Shown one piece after another: positions 11,386 to 24,347 of a stretch of DNA of 64,000 nt. Positions within the stretch are counted from its first letter, which is position 1. Each line of letters begins with the position of its first letter. This DNA is from Dermatemys mawii (Eukaryota > Chordata > Testudines > Dermatemydidae), in the NCBI GenBank assembly GCA_007922305.1, contig ML677351.1, forward strand, positions 9,825,558 to 9,889,557, in the 5' to 3' direction. Below the pieces are notes generated by a model. It ran no database searches and was not told the DNA's origin. It worked only from the letters and a program-made list of their open reading frames with translations. Both the position numbers and the translations under genes were made by a program.

Positions 11386-14380
11386 CTTACCTCCTTTCTG
11401 CCCTTCTTTACAACCTGGCCACTACTGATGTGACAGTCAGAAGCATTTCTGCTGCTCCTGTTACCTAGAATGGCATTTTTGAATCTCTTCAGCTATCATC
11501 AAATCTCAGACGAAAACACAGCTTTTCTTCCTTGCCACCTACACATTTTCTCTTTCCCTTGGCTATTATTTATCTCTATAAATGAATCATTTGAATCTGT
11601 AGAGCATTTTGGGATCGAGATGTTATGAAAGATGATGTGCAGAAGAAAGCTGTATTGTGTTATATGGGCCAGATCCTCTTTAACTGAATCACTACATGCC
11701 ACTGATGAGTGAAATCAAGACAATTGTAACTAAAAGGATATTTTGATTTAGTGTAAAGACATGTAAAAAAACAGAAGGGGTTTTCTCCTCCCTCTTCACC
11801 AGAGCTGTACACCCTTTTCTTAACCAATCCCATTAGTAAGTCAACAATTAAAATGAACTGCAAATGTTGACTGTTATATCCTGAAATTATACTGAACCCC
11901 CCCTCCAACATTTCTTCATTCACTGAAATCACTTCTTTTGTATTTTTCTTAAATAAAAATAATTCCTACCATTGTGTTTTGGACAGATTCCTGCATAATA
12001 TATATCCCCGAGCATCCAACAGTGTATCTGATAGCTGAGAAGTGTCTCAATGACAAAGACATGAAGTAGTTTAACTCTACAGTGGGTGTGGCTGGGATGC
12101 ATAGGAGTTAAACGTAAGCAGACTCCTCCAAAATGAAGGTGAATGTAGCTTCCATCAAACAAGTAAGAAATGTAGCTGTGCCTCCTAAGCTATAGCAAGT
12201 TTAGCTCTTTGAATCCCTGATCATGGATAAGACTGCATACCTTATTTCTGAAAACCCCACCATCACCTTCAGGGTTTGAATATCTGAGGATAAATGCACT
12301 TAGTGCAATTCTGGTATTTACTTTACTTAGCCAAGCAAAAACGATCACTTCAGCTGAAAAAGCCTTTTGCTACGAAATAAGCAAAGCAAGTGTGTGCCCT
12401 AATTTATAACAGAAGTAAATATCCGTTCTGCATCCAGGGACAGCAGCCTGCAAGCAGCCACTTCAGCAGAATCTCAGGCAAAATTTAAACGAAGGAAAAA
12501 CCCTACTGTCTTCTGAAGACAACAGGACACGATCCTGCTGTGTTTAATTTGGCAAATGTGCCACTAACTTCACTAGGAAATTTGCCTGTGTAATGAGTAC
12601 TGAAAGCTGATTCAAGCCATGGAGGGGATAAAGAGCAGAAGATGCACTCAAATGCTCAAAAATCCGATGAAAGGAGAGTAATTGAGTGATGACGAGTACT
12701 GTCATCCCCACTTCCTCTAGCACCAATGACCTGGGCCGCGGCTGTGGAAATTCTGATGCAATAATGAGAAGGCTCTTGCCTTCCACACATGATGCATTAT
12801 CTGTATGATTTCCCTGCAGATCTCAGGACCTCCAGGACTCTCTGTGTGGAGAAAGTCAAAGTCCATGCTTAGTTACAGGCTGTGGGGTAGAGTATAAATC
12901 CTGGGATTCACGCTATCTGGAATCCAGAGCAGAATTTTTACTGACAACAAAGGGAGGTTTGCACAAAGATCAAGAATAGAATCTGACCTTAATTTAAATA
13001 TTAAACTTTTAGTTATTTATTACTTGTTCAGATCATCTTTAATCTCAGTGGGGAAAAAAATGAGCTCACATTTAGGACAGCTACTTTTGTCCTTTCTTTC
13101 TCTTCCTTTCTCCATTCCTCTCCATATTTCCTGTCTGCTACTCTGAATTTCAGATCCAATCAGGGAACAAAATTTGTATAACAAAGCATAATGCAAGCCA
13201 AGAAAAGAATGAGTGTGGGACCACTGTGAGAGAGGAGAGAGTGAGGGAGGTACTTTCTGCTCCAAAACACAGGAAGTCCAAGAAGATATTTCCTTAAATT
13301 ACCAGAACTGAGAGGACATTCTATTAAGATCTAATGAAGAAAACTGTATTTTACAGGTGGCAAAAAACAAGAGTGAGCTTCATGCTATGCAACAACATGC
13401 CACCAAACTAGGAATGGACAAACACAATCAGACACCCTGTCCTAAGAAGACATTCTGTATGCTTGACTTACTTTCCCTCCCACCCCTTCTCCAATTTGAT
13501 ATGCAAAAATGACCAGCAATGAAGCAGTTAACATTGATATCAAAATGTCAAGGTCAGGCTTTAGAATTAACATCACAATGATATTAATGGTGGTTGTGGT
13601 TGGAGGGGGAGAGGAGTTGTTTCTCAGAGTCATTGTTCCAGGTTGTCTGCAATGCTCTGCTCTTGTCTGGAAGATTTTCTTAGCAACTGTGAAGACTAGA
13701 AAATATATTTTTTACAATGAAAGCTTATATTCTGCAAAATTCAGACTAAGCCAAATAAATGCATGAAGTGAACTAGATGTTTGACTCTTCTGATCTAGGC
13801 AGTCTAAAAGCTTCCTGTTTCCTCTGTATGCTTTCCAACCATGCTCACTGCGGGAATGACATGGAGGGCAAAAACACTGCAGCATCAAAATCAGAGAGCT
13901 TGCCATTGAACTCTAATGGTTGTTTTTTTCCCATGGGAGGGCATGAAGTGGTACTGAAATAATAACTGCAGGATTGGGCCCCTGGTAACCAATACTTGTT
14001 TAGAGAACATTAAAAACAAATGGGCTGAAAGCTGTTGTAATGATATTATAGAGTTAAACAGGCAAATGTGTGAAATGTCATAATTTAAATGTAGCAATAA
14101 AATCTTGCAGAAAGTTGTAGTGCAAATATGTGCTACGCTTCTATTTATTACAAAAAATTCCTTTTGAATGGTATAGAAAAGCATAGTGTGATGTGTTTTA
14201 ATTAGCTACTTTATAGGCCTGCACAAAGCAGACTAATATAAACATCAAACATACATAAAGATCTGTCACTGCATGAGAAATGTGTGCTCTTAACTCTCAA
14301 TATTATTAGTGGAAATACCTCATGAAGATCTTTCCACTCCTGTCGCCTACTTATGAATGAGTAGAACTGCTGAGCACATA
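11386..14380. other. No recognised feature
   Basis: Several open frames of 60-97 codons occur on both strands, but none shows a domain, a signal, or splice-consistent structure that I can support. No repeat was recognised. It could be an intron or intergenic. Confidence 0.45.
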
Positions 14381-14435
14381 CAGACTTTAGAATTATACCC
14401 ATTATTACCCATAATGGGTATAATCCTAAAGTCTG
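14381..14435. repeat. Near-perfect 25-bp hairpin
   Basis: The left arm (14381-14405, beginning CAGACTTTAG) and the right arm (14411-14435, ending CTAAAGTCTG) are complementary over 25 bp with one mismatch, around a 5-nt loop TACCC. The centre reads CCCATTATTACCCATAATGGG. No flanking element was recognised. Confidence 0.75.
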
Positions 14436-15873
14436 CTCATCTAGAGCATAGCTTTTCCATATTTGTTTGCAGTCTGTCCTCAACCGGCTTCAGTTACAGG
14501 AAATCATACTGGCAATTTGTATCAGAGAATTTGGGCAACTCTGATGAACACGGTGAAAGTGAGAACTGCTGCCGCTGTACACATATTAGGAAAAGAACAA
14601 CCATTTACAACACAGAATGCCCTTGCAGAGTGACCACAGCAGGAGTAAATAAGTTAACAGTACTCCAGAACAGTGAGAGAATGTCTATCCAGGCAACAGA
14701 CTTTTATGAGACTACTCATGTATTTAAAGTTAGGCATTTAAAGGTGCTAAGGAGGCATTTTAAGTGATAAGGAGCTTGTGTGGTATGGGGCAGATGAAGG
14801 AAAACAGAAAAGGCTGTGAGAGGAAGATGTGATGGCAGGCCATGGTAGGGATGGCAAGCAGAGACAAGTTGCCAGGGTACATGGTAAGGGAAAGGGCAGA
14901 GGACACATAAAAAGGAAGGCATGTAGTGACTAGAAGTGCATACTAAAATAGAATTTCTGAGTCTAAACATTTCTCTGCTTTTCAGAAACCTATTAGCAAA
15001 GTGTTTGACTAGTTCCTCTCTAAAGCCGGGTGATTATACAAGATAACTTTCTACTGCTACCAGTTACACTGTTAGTCAAAGTGGTGTTGGACTGTACAAT
15101 GCAAATAATGGTTCTAATCCTAATGACCAATGTGGAATTCAATATAGTTCCACGTGATTGAATTTCTGTATTTTCAGTTTGTTTTTTCAAATCTAGGAAA
15201 ATACACACAAAACATGTTAAAAGAATATTAAAGTTGCAAACATTTATGAAATTGCATATTGATAAGAAGACTTTGGGATTCTCCCCGATTCACTCCCTCT
15301 TTACTCCTCTTCAACTCAGAGCACTAAGCTGAGGTGCCCTTTGAGACAAAGAGCTAGTTTTTGCCTCCTTCCGGTTACTTTGACATCAAAGTGCTGCTTC
15401 CCTGACACTTGCTTTGAGTGACTGTGCACAGCTGTCTGTTGTCCGTATTGCCCTCTTTACCCTTTAAAGTTGGCACAGACTGGACGGTCACCAGAGGGTA
15501 AACCCTGCAGTCCAGATTCAATGCAGTAAGTAGTCCCAGTGAAAAGCCTTCACTAGTTACTCTCCTGGGGATGTTATCTAAGCTCAGCCCTTCCCAACTA
15601 GTTCAACGCCCTATATTCAGCCCTTATGAACTAGTCTGATTTGCAGTCTCCTGTAGGGGAGAACCTGGAGTATGTTGGAATTCAATAGGGAATGATTCTA
15701 GTAAGAATGCTGTTGTTTTCAGCTCATACTAATTCCACTCTCCCTGTTAGGATTTCAGTGGAATTGTCCTACCAAATGTCTCCTGTGAGACTGGACTTTC
15801 CTAGGATCAGTCCCCTGCCCTCTCCTTCCCCAGGCTCCATTTAGTAGCTTTGTGGGGGTAGGAGATAGCTTTC
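14436..15873. other. No recognised feature
   Basis: No supported gene or repeat. The region 14760-14900 is purine-rich on the plus strand (GGAAG/AGGCA tracts). Confidence 0.45.
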
Positions 15874-15937
15874 TTCTCCTTTCTTCTTTCCCCTTGGTAC
15901 ACTGAAGTGTCTCAGTGTACCAAGGGGAAAAGGAGAA
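15874..15937. repeat. Bulged 26-bp hairpin
   Basis: The left arm 15874-15905 and right arm 15912-15937 pair over 26 bp, including an uninterrupted block CCCCTTGGTACACTGA with TCAGTGTACCAAGGGG. There is one 6-nt bulge in the left arm and a 6-nt loop AGTGTC. The 64-nt length and bulge resemble a small precursor hairpin, or the two ends of a collapsed MITE. Confidence 0.7.
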
Positions 15938-18124
15938 TTGCCTAGTCTGGCTGTGAGATGTAGAGACTCAACAGAATATTAGCAGACTCAGCCAACACAG
16001 CCTGAAGCAGCTATATGGGGACCCATGAATCCACTGCTCTCTATGAACTAATCCCTCTAGGCCAAACTCCCCAGGTACTCAGAGCCCCAAGTCTCCCCTC
16101 TGAAGAAGAAGAAGATCTGTCTGTTTTCGTTATACTCCCAAATTATTATATCCTTTTTCTGGCCTCCCAATGCAATTGAAAAAAAAATCCTAGAACCACA
16201 TTCCTCAATATTAGAAAAAATCCCAGGATCCATGCAGCTTCTACTACCATCTCAGGAGTGGGCCAAACTTCAGAGCCCCACTGACTTAGGGATCTCCCTA
16301 GACTTGTTCCCCTGTTAACACCCTGACTCCCCCTCTCTCTCATACACACAATCACCCACCCAACTTGCTCTTCACAGAAAATAATGTATCTATCTCCAGG
16401 GATTTCTCTGGGCTCCTCTTCTTTTCCTCCCACATTAGCTGTTAAATCTGTTCTTAATAGGTTTTTAGTTTTCTAATTTCTCTGTCTCTCTTCCTTGCCC
16501 ATTTGTGTTTCTGTTACCATGAGACTGTAGATGGAGCCGTTGGTCCCACTGCATTGAACTTCTGTGTCTCTCTGGAAAAGCAGACACTGTGTCACTTCCC
16601 ACCCAGTTACTGTGGTGACCTCAGCACTGACTTCACAGAACTTCCAGGTGCTACAACAATACTAATAATAAATAATAATATATAGCAAAATCTGCTTTAA
16701 TATTGCTTTCATTCAAAGCAGAAAGGATTATATAGGTATCACCTGATCCAATAATTTGCTTTATAACTACGTGCAATAAAGCAGAAGAAACAAAGTTATA
16801 GTCAGTTAAGCATGGAAGTATGCAAGTTTGCAGTTGTAGTTTTGTTTTACAGTACAAAAACAAAATAAAATACCCCCCCCCGAAACCTAAAAATCAAAAA
16901 CTGAAACAAAAAACTCATTAAAAAAAGTTCCTATGGGCACTTGAAAAGAGAAACAAGTAGCAATTAGAGGTATCTCAGTATTAACATACCCATTATCACA
17001 ACTACCTGTAGGTGGGTTCAAATTACCAGCTTCTACCTACAGAATAAAACTCTTTAAAATCACTTTGAGTTGCATGTCACATACCACAACATGCTTTTGA
17101 AGGAGATTTAAAATATAGCAGCATATTTGAGGGGGTTGAAATGAAGAGAAAGAAATTGAGAATAACACGCATTAAGCAATAAAATATCCACATTCCTCCA
17201 GGAACTGCAGCTATCATTTGTATTAAATGCATATAAAGCAGTCGGCTCAGTGCAACTGTAGAAATAATGACTTGTTTCTTCACTTTTGCCAAATACCCAA
17301 AATAAAAACAGTCAGATTTTAAGGCATTTCATATCATCCTCTAGCAAATTATATCCTTATTTAGAAAGCCTAAACATCACTATTGAAAGTAATGCACAGT
17401 AGAGTAATTAAAAACCAAAGAACTAGTAAATTGTTTTTTTGTCATTCACTCTGTTCTTTGCACATAATTTAGTTTGATTTTTCTATTAATGGCCACCTCA
17501 CTCAGTCACTATGCATGACTCCAAATGTCAATGTGAAACATAATTCACATTGAGAAAGGTCTATACACTGAGCTGTAGGCTGATGAAGAGTGAGTTTTAT
17601 TTTTTTCCCAGGGATTCCTTGACCATGTTCAGTGATGCAGTTTCTTGCGTGTGACAAGTAAGGTTTTTGTTTTTTATCTAGTCCAAGGATTTCCAGGGCA
17701 ACACAATCTTGAATCTTAATGAAGCAACATAGAGAGTGTGGGGAGCGGGGAAGCTTTCTGGCTAGAATTCCTTTCAACATACTACAGTGCAAGGGACAAT
17801 GTGGCATTCAAAATGAGACAAGATCCTGGCTGTAAGCTGCTTCCAGCCTGAGAGAGAGAGATACTATTAAATATTTACATAAGGTCCTACCACTCTGGTG
17901 CTCCATACTTCAGCTCCTATGACTCTCCAGCGGTACCTACAACGAAGACTGCAAGGAAAGTTTTGCTTCAAAGATAGGGCCAGCTTCTCTTTTATGTTGC
18001 TTCCACTGTGGAAAAACAGAATTTCCCATAGAGAGATGGATCAAGCAACGGGAAAATATCTGAGCAACACTCAAGACTGAATAGAGGCCACCACTATGTG
18101 AATAAGGTAGGGGCAGGATTAGGG
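15938..18124. other. No recognised feature
   Basis: Non-coding, with a short CCCCCCCCC run near 16872 and AT-rich stretches around 16650-17400. No supported gene; frames such as 17502-17807 carry no motif. Confidence 0.45.
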
Positions 18125-18132
18125 TGGTCACC

Positions 18133-18579
18133 CAGGGCCAGTGCAATCACTAGGTGAACTAGACGACTGCCTAGGGCACCTAGTGGTTGGGAGCACCAAA
18201 AAGCACGCTCAGGGGAGGTGGTGGAGCGGAGGTGAGCTGGGGCAGGGGGGCGTGGGGAGGGCACCCGTAACAAGTAATAGTGGGGGCACACAGGGGAACA
18301 GCTCCCTGCTCCAGCTCACCTGCGCTCTGCCTCCTCCCCTGAGCACACCGCCCCACTCTAATTCTTCTCCTCTCCCAGGCTTGCTGCGCCAAACAACTGA
18401 TTGATGCCACAAGCTTGGGAGGTGGGAAAAGTGGAGCAGTGCCGGCGTGCTTGGGAGGAGATGGAGCCGAGGTGAGCTGGGGCAGGGAGCTGCCGTGGGA
18501 GGGAGGGCTCCCCAGGCTGGGGCGGGGGTGCCAGGTGGAAGTTTTGCCTAGGGCAAGAAATATCCTTCCATCGGCCCTG
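18133..18579. mobile_element. Non-autonomous hAT element with 8-bp target-site duplication
   Basis: The element starts CAGGGCCAGTGCAA and ends TCGGCCCTG, giving CAGGGCC inverted ends. The flanking 8-mers are TGGTCACC (18125-18132) and TGGCCACC (18580-18587), matching at 7 of 8. The 447-bp interior is GC-rich with blocks such as TGCCTAGGGCACC and TTTTGCCTAGGGCAAG, near the ends in inverted orientation. GAGGTGAGCTGGGGCAGGG occurs twice (about 18229 and 18469). The long overlapping open frames here on both strands are a by-product of high GC and are not genes. Confidence 0.8.
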
Positions 18580-18998
18580 TGGCCACCTCTGGTGTACAAA
18601 ACCCAGGACAGCCAGGGGGACCTGGAGCCCACACAAGTGGACAGCTGGCAGTGTGTGCTAAGCACCCTTACAGATTTCCCATGACAGCTTACTCAACAAG
18701 GAAATGATTGTGGGAAAACTCGCACAAGTGGCAACCCTAGGCAGGAGAGAACAGAGAGACGTCTCTGCAGTTGCAGGAGACTGCCATAAAATGGCTGACA
18801 GGTCTCCCTGAGTGCAAGGAGCATAGTGTTCTGCATGCCACAGTAAACATGACCAATAAAGAAGGGATAAATCTAGGGCCCATCTTCCTGCTGTCCCCTG
18901 AGAGTTGGCGCTAAAAGGATATGGGGAGTATAAGCCCATGCTGCATCACTCAAACAAAATGTTGCTGCTCAATGTGCTCTTTTTAATGTCCTTGGCTC

Positions 18999-19290
18999 TT
19001 GTCCACATTGTAGCTGGGAGGTCTGATTTCCAGCCTGGGTAGACAGACTTGTCCTAGCTCAGCTTGAGCTAGTGCACTAAAAACAGCAGTGTTGATGTGG
19101 CAGCACTGGCAGTGGCTCAGGCTAGCTGCCTGTTGTAGGACCCTGGAAGCGGGGCAGGTTTGGACTTGGGCAGTTAGCCTGAGACCCCGCCATCCATGCC
19201 ACAATAGCTACACTGCTATTTTTAGTGTGCTAGCACAAATCTGTTTACACAGACTGGGAATTACACTGCCCATCTGCAGGGTAGACATAC
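18999..19290. mobile_element. Long-inverted-repeat MITE
   Basis: The left half (GTCCACATTGTAGCTGGGAGG... GGGTAGACAGAC... AGTGCACTAAAAACAGCAGTGT) is the imperfect reverse complement of the right half (ACACTGCTATTTTTAGTGTG... TGTTTACACAGACTGGGAATTACACTGCC... GGTAGACAT). The whole unit of about 290 bp can fold back on itself. The flanks TCCTTGGC and TCCTGGGG match at 6 of 8 and may be an aged target-site duplication. There is no transposase. Confidence 0.7.
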
Positions 19291-22181
19291 TCCTGGGGGA
19301 TTTATGCCTGTCTGTATCCTACTGTTTTGTAGTTAAAATTCAGGGTTCTACTCCAGTATGACACAATTTACCCCATGTATGTAACTACTCATGGCCAAGA
19401 AACATTCAAGATGTGGGAGCAGCAAATGAGAACATTTCTAGGTCTCATAAGGTTGTTAATGGTTGGAATTTAGCTCCGTACCTTGTGTTCTGTGAGAGTC
19501 CAAGGCTTTAACAGCTACTTCACGTTCTGAGAGATAGCATGAGTATGTATGAATGTGAGGTGTTTTGTACCCCCCGCTTTCTGAGCTTATGGAAATGGAA
19601 CCCTCCCCAAACAAACAAACAACAAATGAACTCTGTAAGAGAAAATTCAAATATACATCAATGAGGAATCATTCTTTGGCTTTTCAGTTTAACACGATTG
19701 TAATTTATGTTTCTTAGCTAGAAGAGATGTACTACTATCTGATTGGGGTGAGGAAAGATATAGTGTTAAATCCTGGTCCCACTGAAATTAATGCAAGTTT
19801 TGCTATTGACTTAATGAGACCAGAAAATTTCATCCAGAGAGTATATGATGGGGAATTCTCTGCTTCTGCTAAGGAACTGCCATGGCTGGTAAAAGCATAG
19901 TATTTCTATATTGCTGCTCTCAATCCCCAGCCTGTAATAATCCTTATCCTATCACTATTCTAGCCATTAGAAGTTTTCCTGAATATAAATAGTCACTAAT
20001 AACAGGACTCCTTTCAAAATGAATATCATCCAATATGAAGACATTTTTAGACTGAATACCTACAGAATCCCTAATGCTAACACAAGTAGCTTCAGAGAAC
20101 GGAAAAGTTTTCATTCTTAAAAGCAAAGAAAAATACAGACTGATATAATGGTCAAACAGGGCTTGATCACAATTTATTTCTGACCTTTTAATGCCTTCAG
20201 TTCTCAATGATTTTCTGTCATTTCTGTCTAGCCTGGACTTGAGACCGAGTCCCAGAGGTGCTTAGCTTTTTGTTGCCACTTAACTTTCAACTTCCATTTT
20301 CGGAATTGAAAGATAAGTAACTAATTGCTACTGAGGTATCCATGGGTTTATCATCCATCCAAATCTCCGAAGTTGGTATAAGCCATGAACTTGAAAACTT
20401 TTCTGTACTCAGTCTGCATAAAATATAGCTTTATGTTATGGCCTACTGATGTTATTGTCATTATCTACAGCCATCATCATGATTATGTGCCTGCTGTTCT
20501 GGTAGCCAGAAATGAACTTCAATTCAAATTTACCCATATCCTTCTTCACATGAAACACAATAAATTCTCCTCAAGTTCACTAAATCAAAAATTCTGCTTT
20601 GCTACTATTCTGTAAGTCTGATTAGGTGTAGTTTACCCATCAAGGCACTTATTTTAGTTCACTTTAAATGGATTCACCTGATGTATAATAAAATGTTAAT
20701 AAAATGTCTGGATGAAAAGTTGCTTCCCTCCTGTATGGAAGAGGGAGGATTTTAACTGCTCCTGCTTTGCCCTTTATATATTCATATAGTATTTGTATGT
20801 CTTGCCAGATACATGCATAATACACTGGACATAAATGTCATGAACTATTTTAAAAACAGATCTATGGACTTTTTCTGTGCTTGTAAACAAGCATTTTAGA
20901 AGTATTATTAAAACAGTATCTTGAGAAAAACTCCCCCTTTAAAAGAGACGCACAGACACACACCCTCTCCCTGTAATAAGGTAAGATTGTGAAAAATGTT
21001 TAAACCATACGGCTATGTTATGGAAGAAGGAAGAAATCCACTGAGTTCTATGGTCTGTGTGGCTATCCGAAGCAGTTATTGCCCTTGAGTCACATTTCTA
21101 GACCTTATTGAAGAACAAGTGATACATTGTTAACGTTTAGATCAATAAACAATTATTGTTCTTTGTGAGATGCTGAAAGGGGATTTGGAGAGTTTACAGG
21201 TAAGAGGCATAATTTACCAGTGGCTGTCAAACGAACAACTGCAATACATTCTCTATTTTTTATTTTTGCAGACTTCAACAGGGAGCATATCTGATATTAG
21301 CTAGCTCTTTGCCTCATGGTGTGACACACACATAATGGGGCCAGCAGGCATTGCTAGCTCTTTTCAAAAGAAAGCATGGCACCAGCAGAGCTTCTGAACA
21401 TTTCCCATCCAAGAAGCCCCAATGGCTATTATTCATCTGAAAAATTGCTAGAGAAACTTGCAACAATTTGAGTTTTTAAATAATTTAAAGAGATTGACAG
21501 GATCACACTCTCCAAATACATGAGCAGTGTGATTACACAGGAAACAGGTTTTTATAACAACTTTATTTTAAAAATCAAGTAATTAATTCTCCCATTTGAA
21601 AGTTTGAAAAGCCTTAAATGATCAGAATCTCTTTTCTCCACTCATTTAATTCCCCATGCAATATGCCCATTTCCATTACACACACATCCCACACAGTCCA
21701 GTCCTTTATCCTTGGCCCCTTATATTGCCACCTGTATGGAAATCCCCTGGAGTGGGACGTTTCAGCCTTCCTTAACAACAAGCTTATTGATCAGCAGGTC
21801 TTGCTAACTCAAGTGTAAGGTCATTGTGATTCTTCTCCTCATTTTCTCATTTTCCTATGGAACCTATTCTTCTGAAGAGTCTCCCTTCCTCTGGCTTGTT
21901 ATTGTGTTTACTGTGCTTAGCTCAATCAACTGTAGGAAGAATGAGACAGACACGTGAAGGAAGTAGGAACTATAAAACAGATCATAAGTCTTCCTGAGCA
22001 CAGTGATAGTTTGCCAACACCTGCTACTTACTGGAGCCTGATTTCGGATGTACTTATAACATTAATTATTTTAACCTATTAATTTAATGTGATGTAATTA
22101 ATATTAATAATGACTAATTATTAGTATTAATAGTATGGGTTTTAAGCTTGCCAATCTGTTTGATCAGAAGATAGAAGTTCT
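19291..22181. other. No recognised feature
   Basis: AT-rich non-coding DNA with many AATAAA-like words. The short frames lack motifs. At 22060-22140 a nearly pure A/T block with ATTAATATTAATAA words occurs. I see nothing else I can name. Confidence 0.45.
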
Positions 22182-23249
22182 TGTCCTGAATCAGGCTCCA
22201 CAGAATTTACAAAGGACCCTCAGGGGCATGACAGGAAGCTCACACTGAGACGGATATAGCCTGAAAGACTTTTTATTAAAATCAGTAATAGTAAGTAAAT
22301 GGTAAAATACTCAGAGTTACAAAGTTACAATTGCATTACTGCTATTCAGTAGGTACATATGCTAATATAGTATTATATGCAACAAAGCTTTGGTTAATAT
22401 ACTCACACTTCCTTAATAACCTAGTGGTAAGAAACATAGGACCAGCTTTGCGGTTCAGGTTTCTCAATTCTTGAGTGAGGGATGCAGTGCTTAGAAGAAA
22501 CTAATGCTAAGAGCTATTAAAGCAAACTTAGGGTTTACTTGACTAACAAACTTAAAATTAAAACCTAACAAAAACTAAAAGTAAAACTTAGGGAAACCAA
22601 GCTTAGCCTAGTTTCCTTGAAACTTAAAGTTTAAGAAAAAAAAGTATAGCCTACTAATAATAGTAGTCCTAGTAAACAAATAGAATAAATAAAATAAAAT
22701 AGAAAGACTAAGTAAAATAAAGCAAGTAGGAATAATAAAGTGGTGTACTCTAAAATTGGAGTCACATCTTTATAGGGCACAAGTGCTGAACTCCTTCCTC
22801 CTATGCCCAAGTTTCATTGCTCATCCACAAAGTGTTAGGGTACGCTTACCCCATAGGCTAGTATGTTTGTGCATGTTGATGACATGTACATACGCACATA
22901 AGTTTCCTTGTGGTGTACCTGCTAAGTCTGTGGGTACAACACTGAAAAACCCGCTATGCCATTCTCCATTGGTCTAGATAAAGGTCATACACCTAGGGGA
23001 AGGTACTTATCTATTTAGGTAACAAGGTATAGATCAACTTTACTTTTCTGGGTAAAAGGTCTTAATATAGATAAGCTAAGGCAAACTTAGCATAACATAC
23101 AGAACATGGCCTGTAGATCTCTTGTATTACAGCCGAGCTTACATTAATATAAATCAATAAACCTATTTACAATAAACCGAATACTTAAACTATAAAAAAA
23201 TTATATATCAACCAAGCGGGTTAGTCCTATAGGCTACATTACAAATAAA
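22182..23249 (-). mobile_element. Candidate long solo LTR, minus strand
   Basis: Read on the minus strand, the unit would begin TGTAGCCTATAGG and end GATTCAGGACA, so TG...CA. In order it has an ACCAATGG (CCAAT-type) word near 22963-22970, CCCTATAAAG (TATA-type) near 22771-22780, and TTTTAATAAAAAGTC (poly(A) signal) near 22268-22282, about 90 bp before the end. That is the order expected of U3-R-U5. The 22480-22740 part is strongly A-rich on the plus strand. No target-site duplication was found at these ends, and no internal sequence flanks it. The boundaries and class are therefore tentative. Confidence 0.35.
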
Positions 23250-23398
23250 GTACCATTATTCAAATTTGAAAAACAAAACAAACAAAAAACATCCAAAGAA
23301 TTTTATTCAATGAGCAGAAGTAGTGGTACATGCCTAGATACTGGGGTACATTGTTCAAAGGCAGTTACTCTGACAAGATTGCCACATGCTGCCTTTGG

Positions 23399-23452
23399 GC
23401 CAGATTCTGCTTTCCCTTGATGCATCTAGGTTAACTCCAGTGGCGTTAACTC
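23399..23452. repeat. Half of a palindromic MITE
   Basis: GGGCCAGATTCTGCTTTCCC and GGTTAACTCCAGTGGCGTTAACTC follow the left half of a common palindromic repeat with an AACTCC...GTGG core. The right half is replaced by the next MITE. Confidence 0.35.
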
Positions 23453-23455
23453 TCA

Positions 23456-23684
23456 GGCCTGGTCTACACAAGAAAATTAAGTCGGCTTAACTACGTTGCT
23501 CAGGGTCGTGAAAAATCCACAGCCTTGAGTGGCATAGTGAAGCTGACTTAGCTCCTAGCGTAGGCAGAGCTAACTTAACACAAGAATACTTCCGTTGACC
23601 CAGCTACCAACTTGTGGGGAGGTCACTTATCTGTGCCAATAAGGGAACCACTTCTGCCTGCGTATTTGAAATATAGACAAGCCC
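23456..23684 (+). mobile_element. MITE with GGCCTGGTCTACAC ends
   Basis: The left end is GGCCTGGTCTACACAAG, and the right end ATATAGACAAGCCC is its imperfect inverse. Internally, CTTAACTACGTTGCTCAGGG and GTGAAAAATCCACAGCCTTGAGTGGCATAGTGAAGC form a partial hairpin. The same layout is seen at 44.8 kb and in the reverse copy at 1784. It has no coding capacity. Confidence 0.65.
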
Positions 23685-23724
23685 GCTGATGCATTGCCCT
23701 GCAAAAGTAATGCTTCTGGGAAGG

Positions 23725-23935
23725 ATACAGTACTTTGCACTTAGTTAGTAACTTTCATCTAAGGATCTCAAAGCACTCTATGAATAGGGGCAAGTATTAT
23801 CAATATTATCCATGTTTTATGGGTGGGGGGCAGGGTTAGGTGGCTTATGCATAGTCATCCAGTGAGACAGTGACGAAGTTGGGAAAGGAACCCATGGTCT
23901 CCTGATTCAGTCCCTGACCCTAACTACTAAACCTG
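23725..23935 (-). repeat. MIR-like SINE, reverse orientation
   Basis: AACTTTCATCTAAGGATCTC, then AAAGCACTCTATG, TATCCATGTTTTATGGGTGG and GAACCCATGGTCTCCTGATTC is the reverse complement of a MIR-type SINE. It is well diverged, and its left end abuts the MITE at 23684. Confidence 0.7.
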
Positions 23936-24347
23936 TTGTCTCCTCAGTAGTGTAATCTCTCAGGACTGGATTAATATCTGAATTGGAAAAATCTGGTAGG
24001 CCACCTTCATAACATCACCTTGAGTGGTCTGTTTGAAGCCTGCTTTGTGAGCAGTAAGTCCAGGTTCGTAGAGAAACAAGCCTCATGCTAATATAGCAGA
24101 GCTCTAGCAACTGCCTTATTCATTGATTGTATTCAGACTTGTGCTGGAGGTTGCCTGGACTCAAGGAACACACAATTACATCTTTCAGAAGCTGCAGTTC
24201 TACTGTATTGCAAACCCCAAACATTAAGAGAATCATGAGTCAGCCTGACCCCCAAAATCTTGAGATTGGTTTAAAGTTCATGAGATTTTTTTTAAAAATG
24301 AATGTGAGGTTCTTCTTATTTGCCTTCTGCTTTCTGAGCCTTTAGGG

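Noticed and set aside
18180..18665. Overlapping long open frames on both strands (up to 161 codons)
   Set aside because: They fall in and around the GC-rich interior of the 18133-18579 hAT element, where few stop codons are expected. No motif is present.
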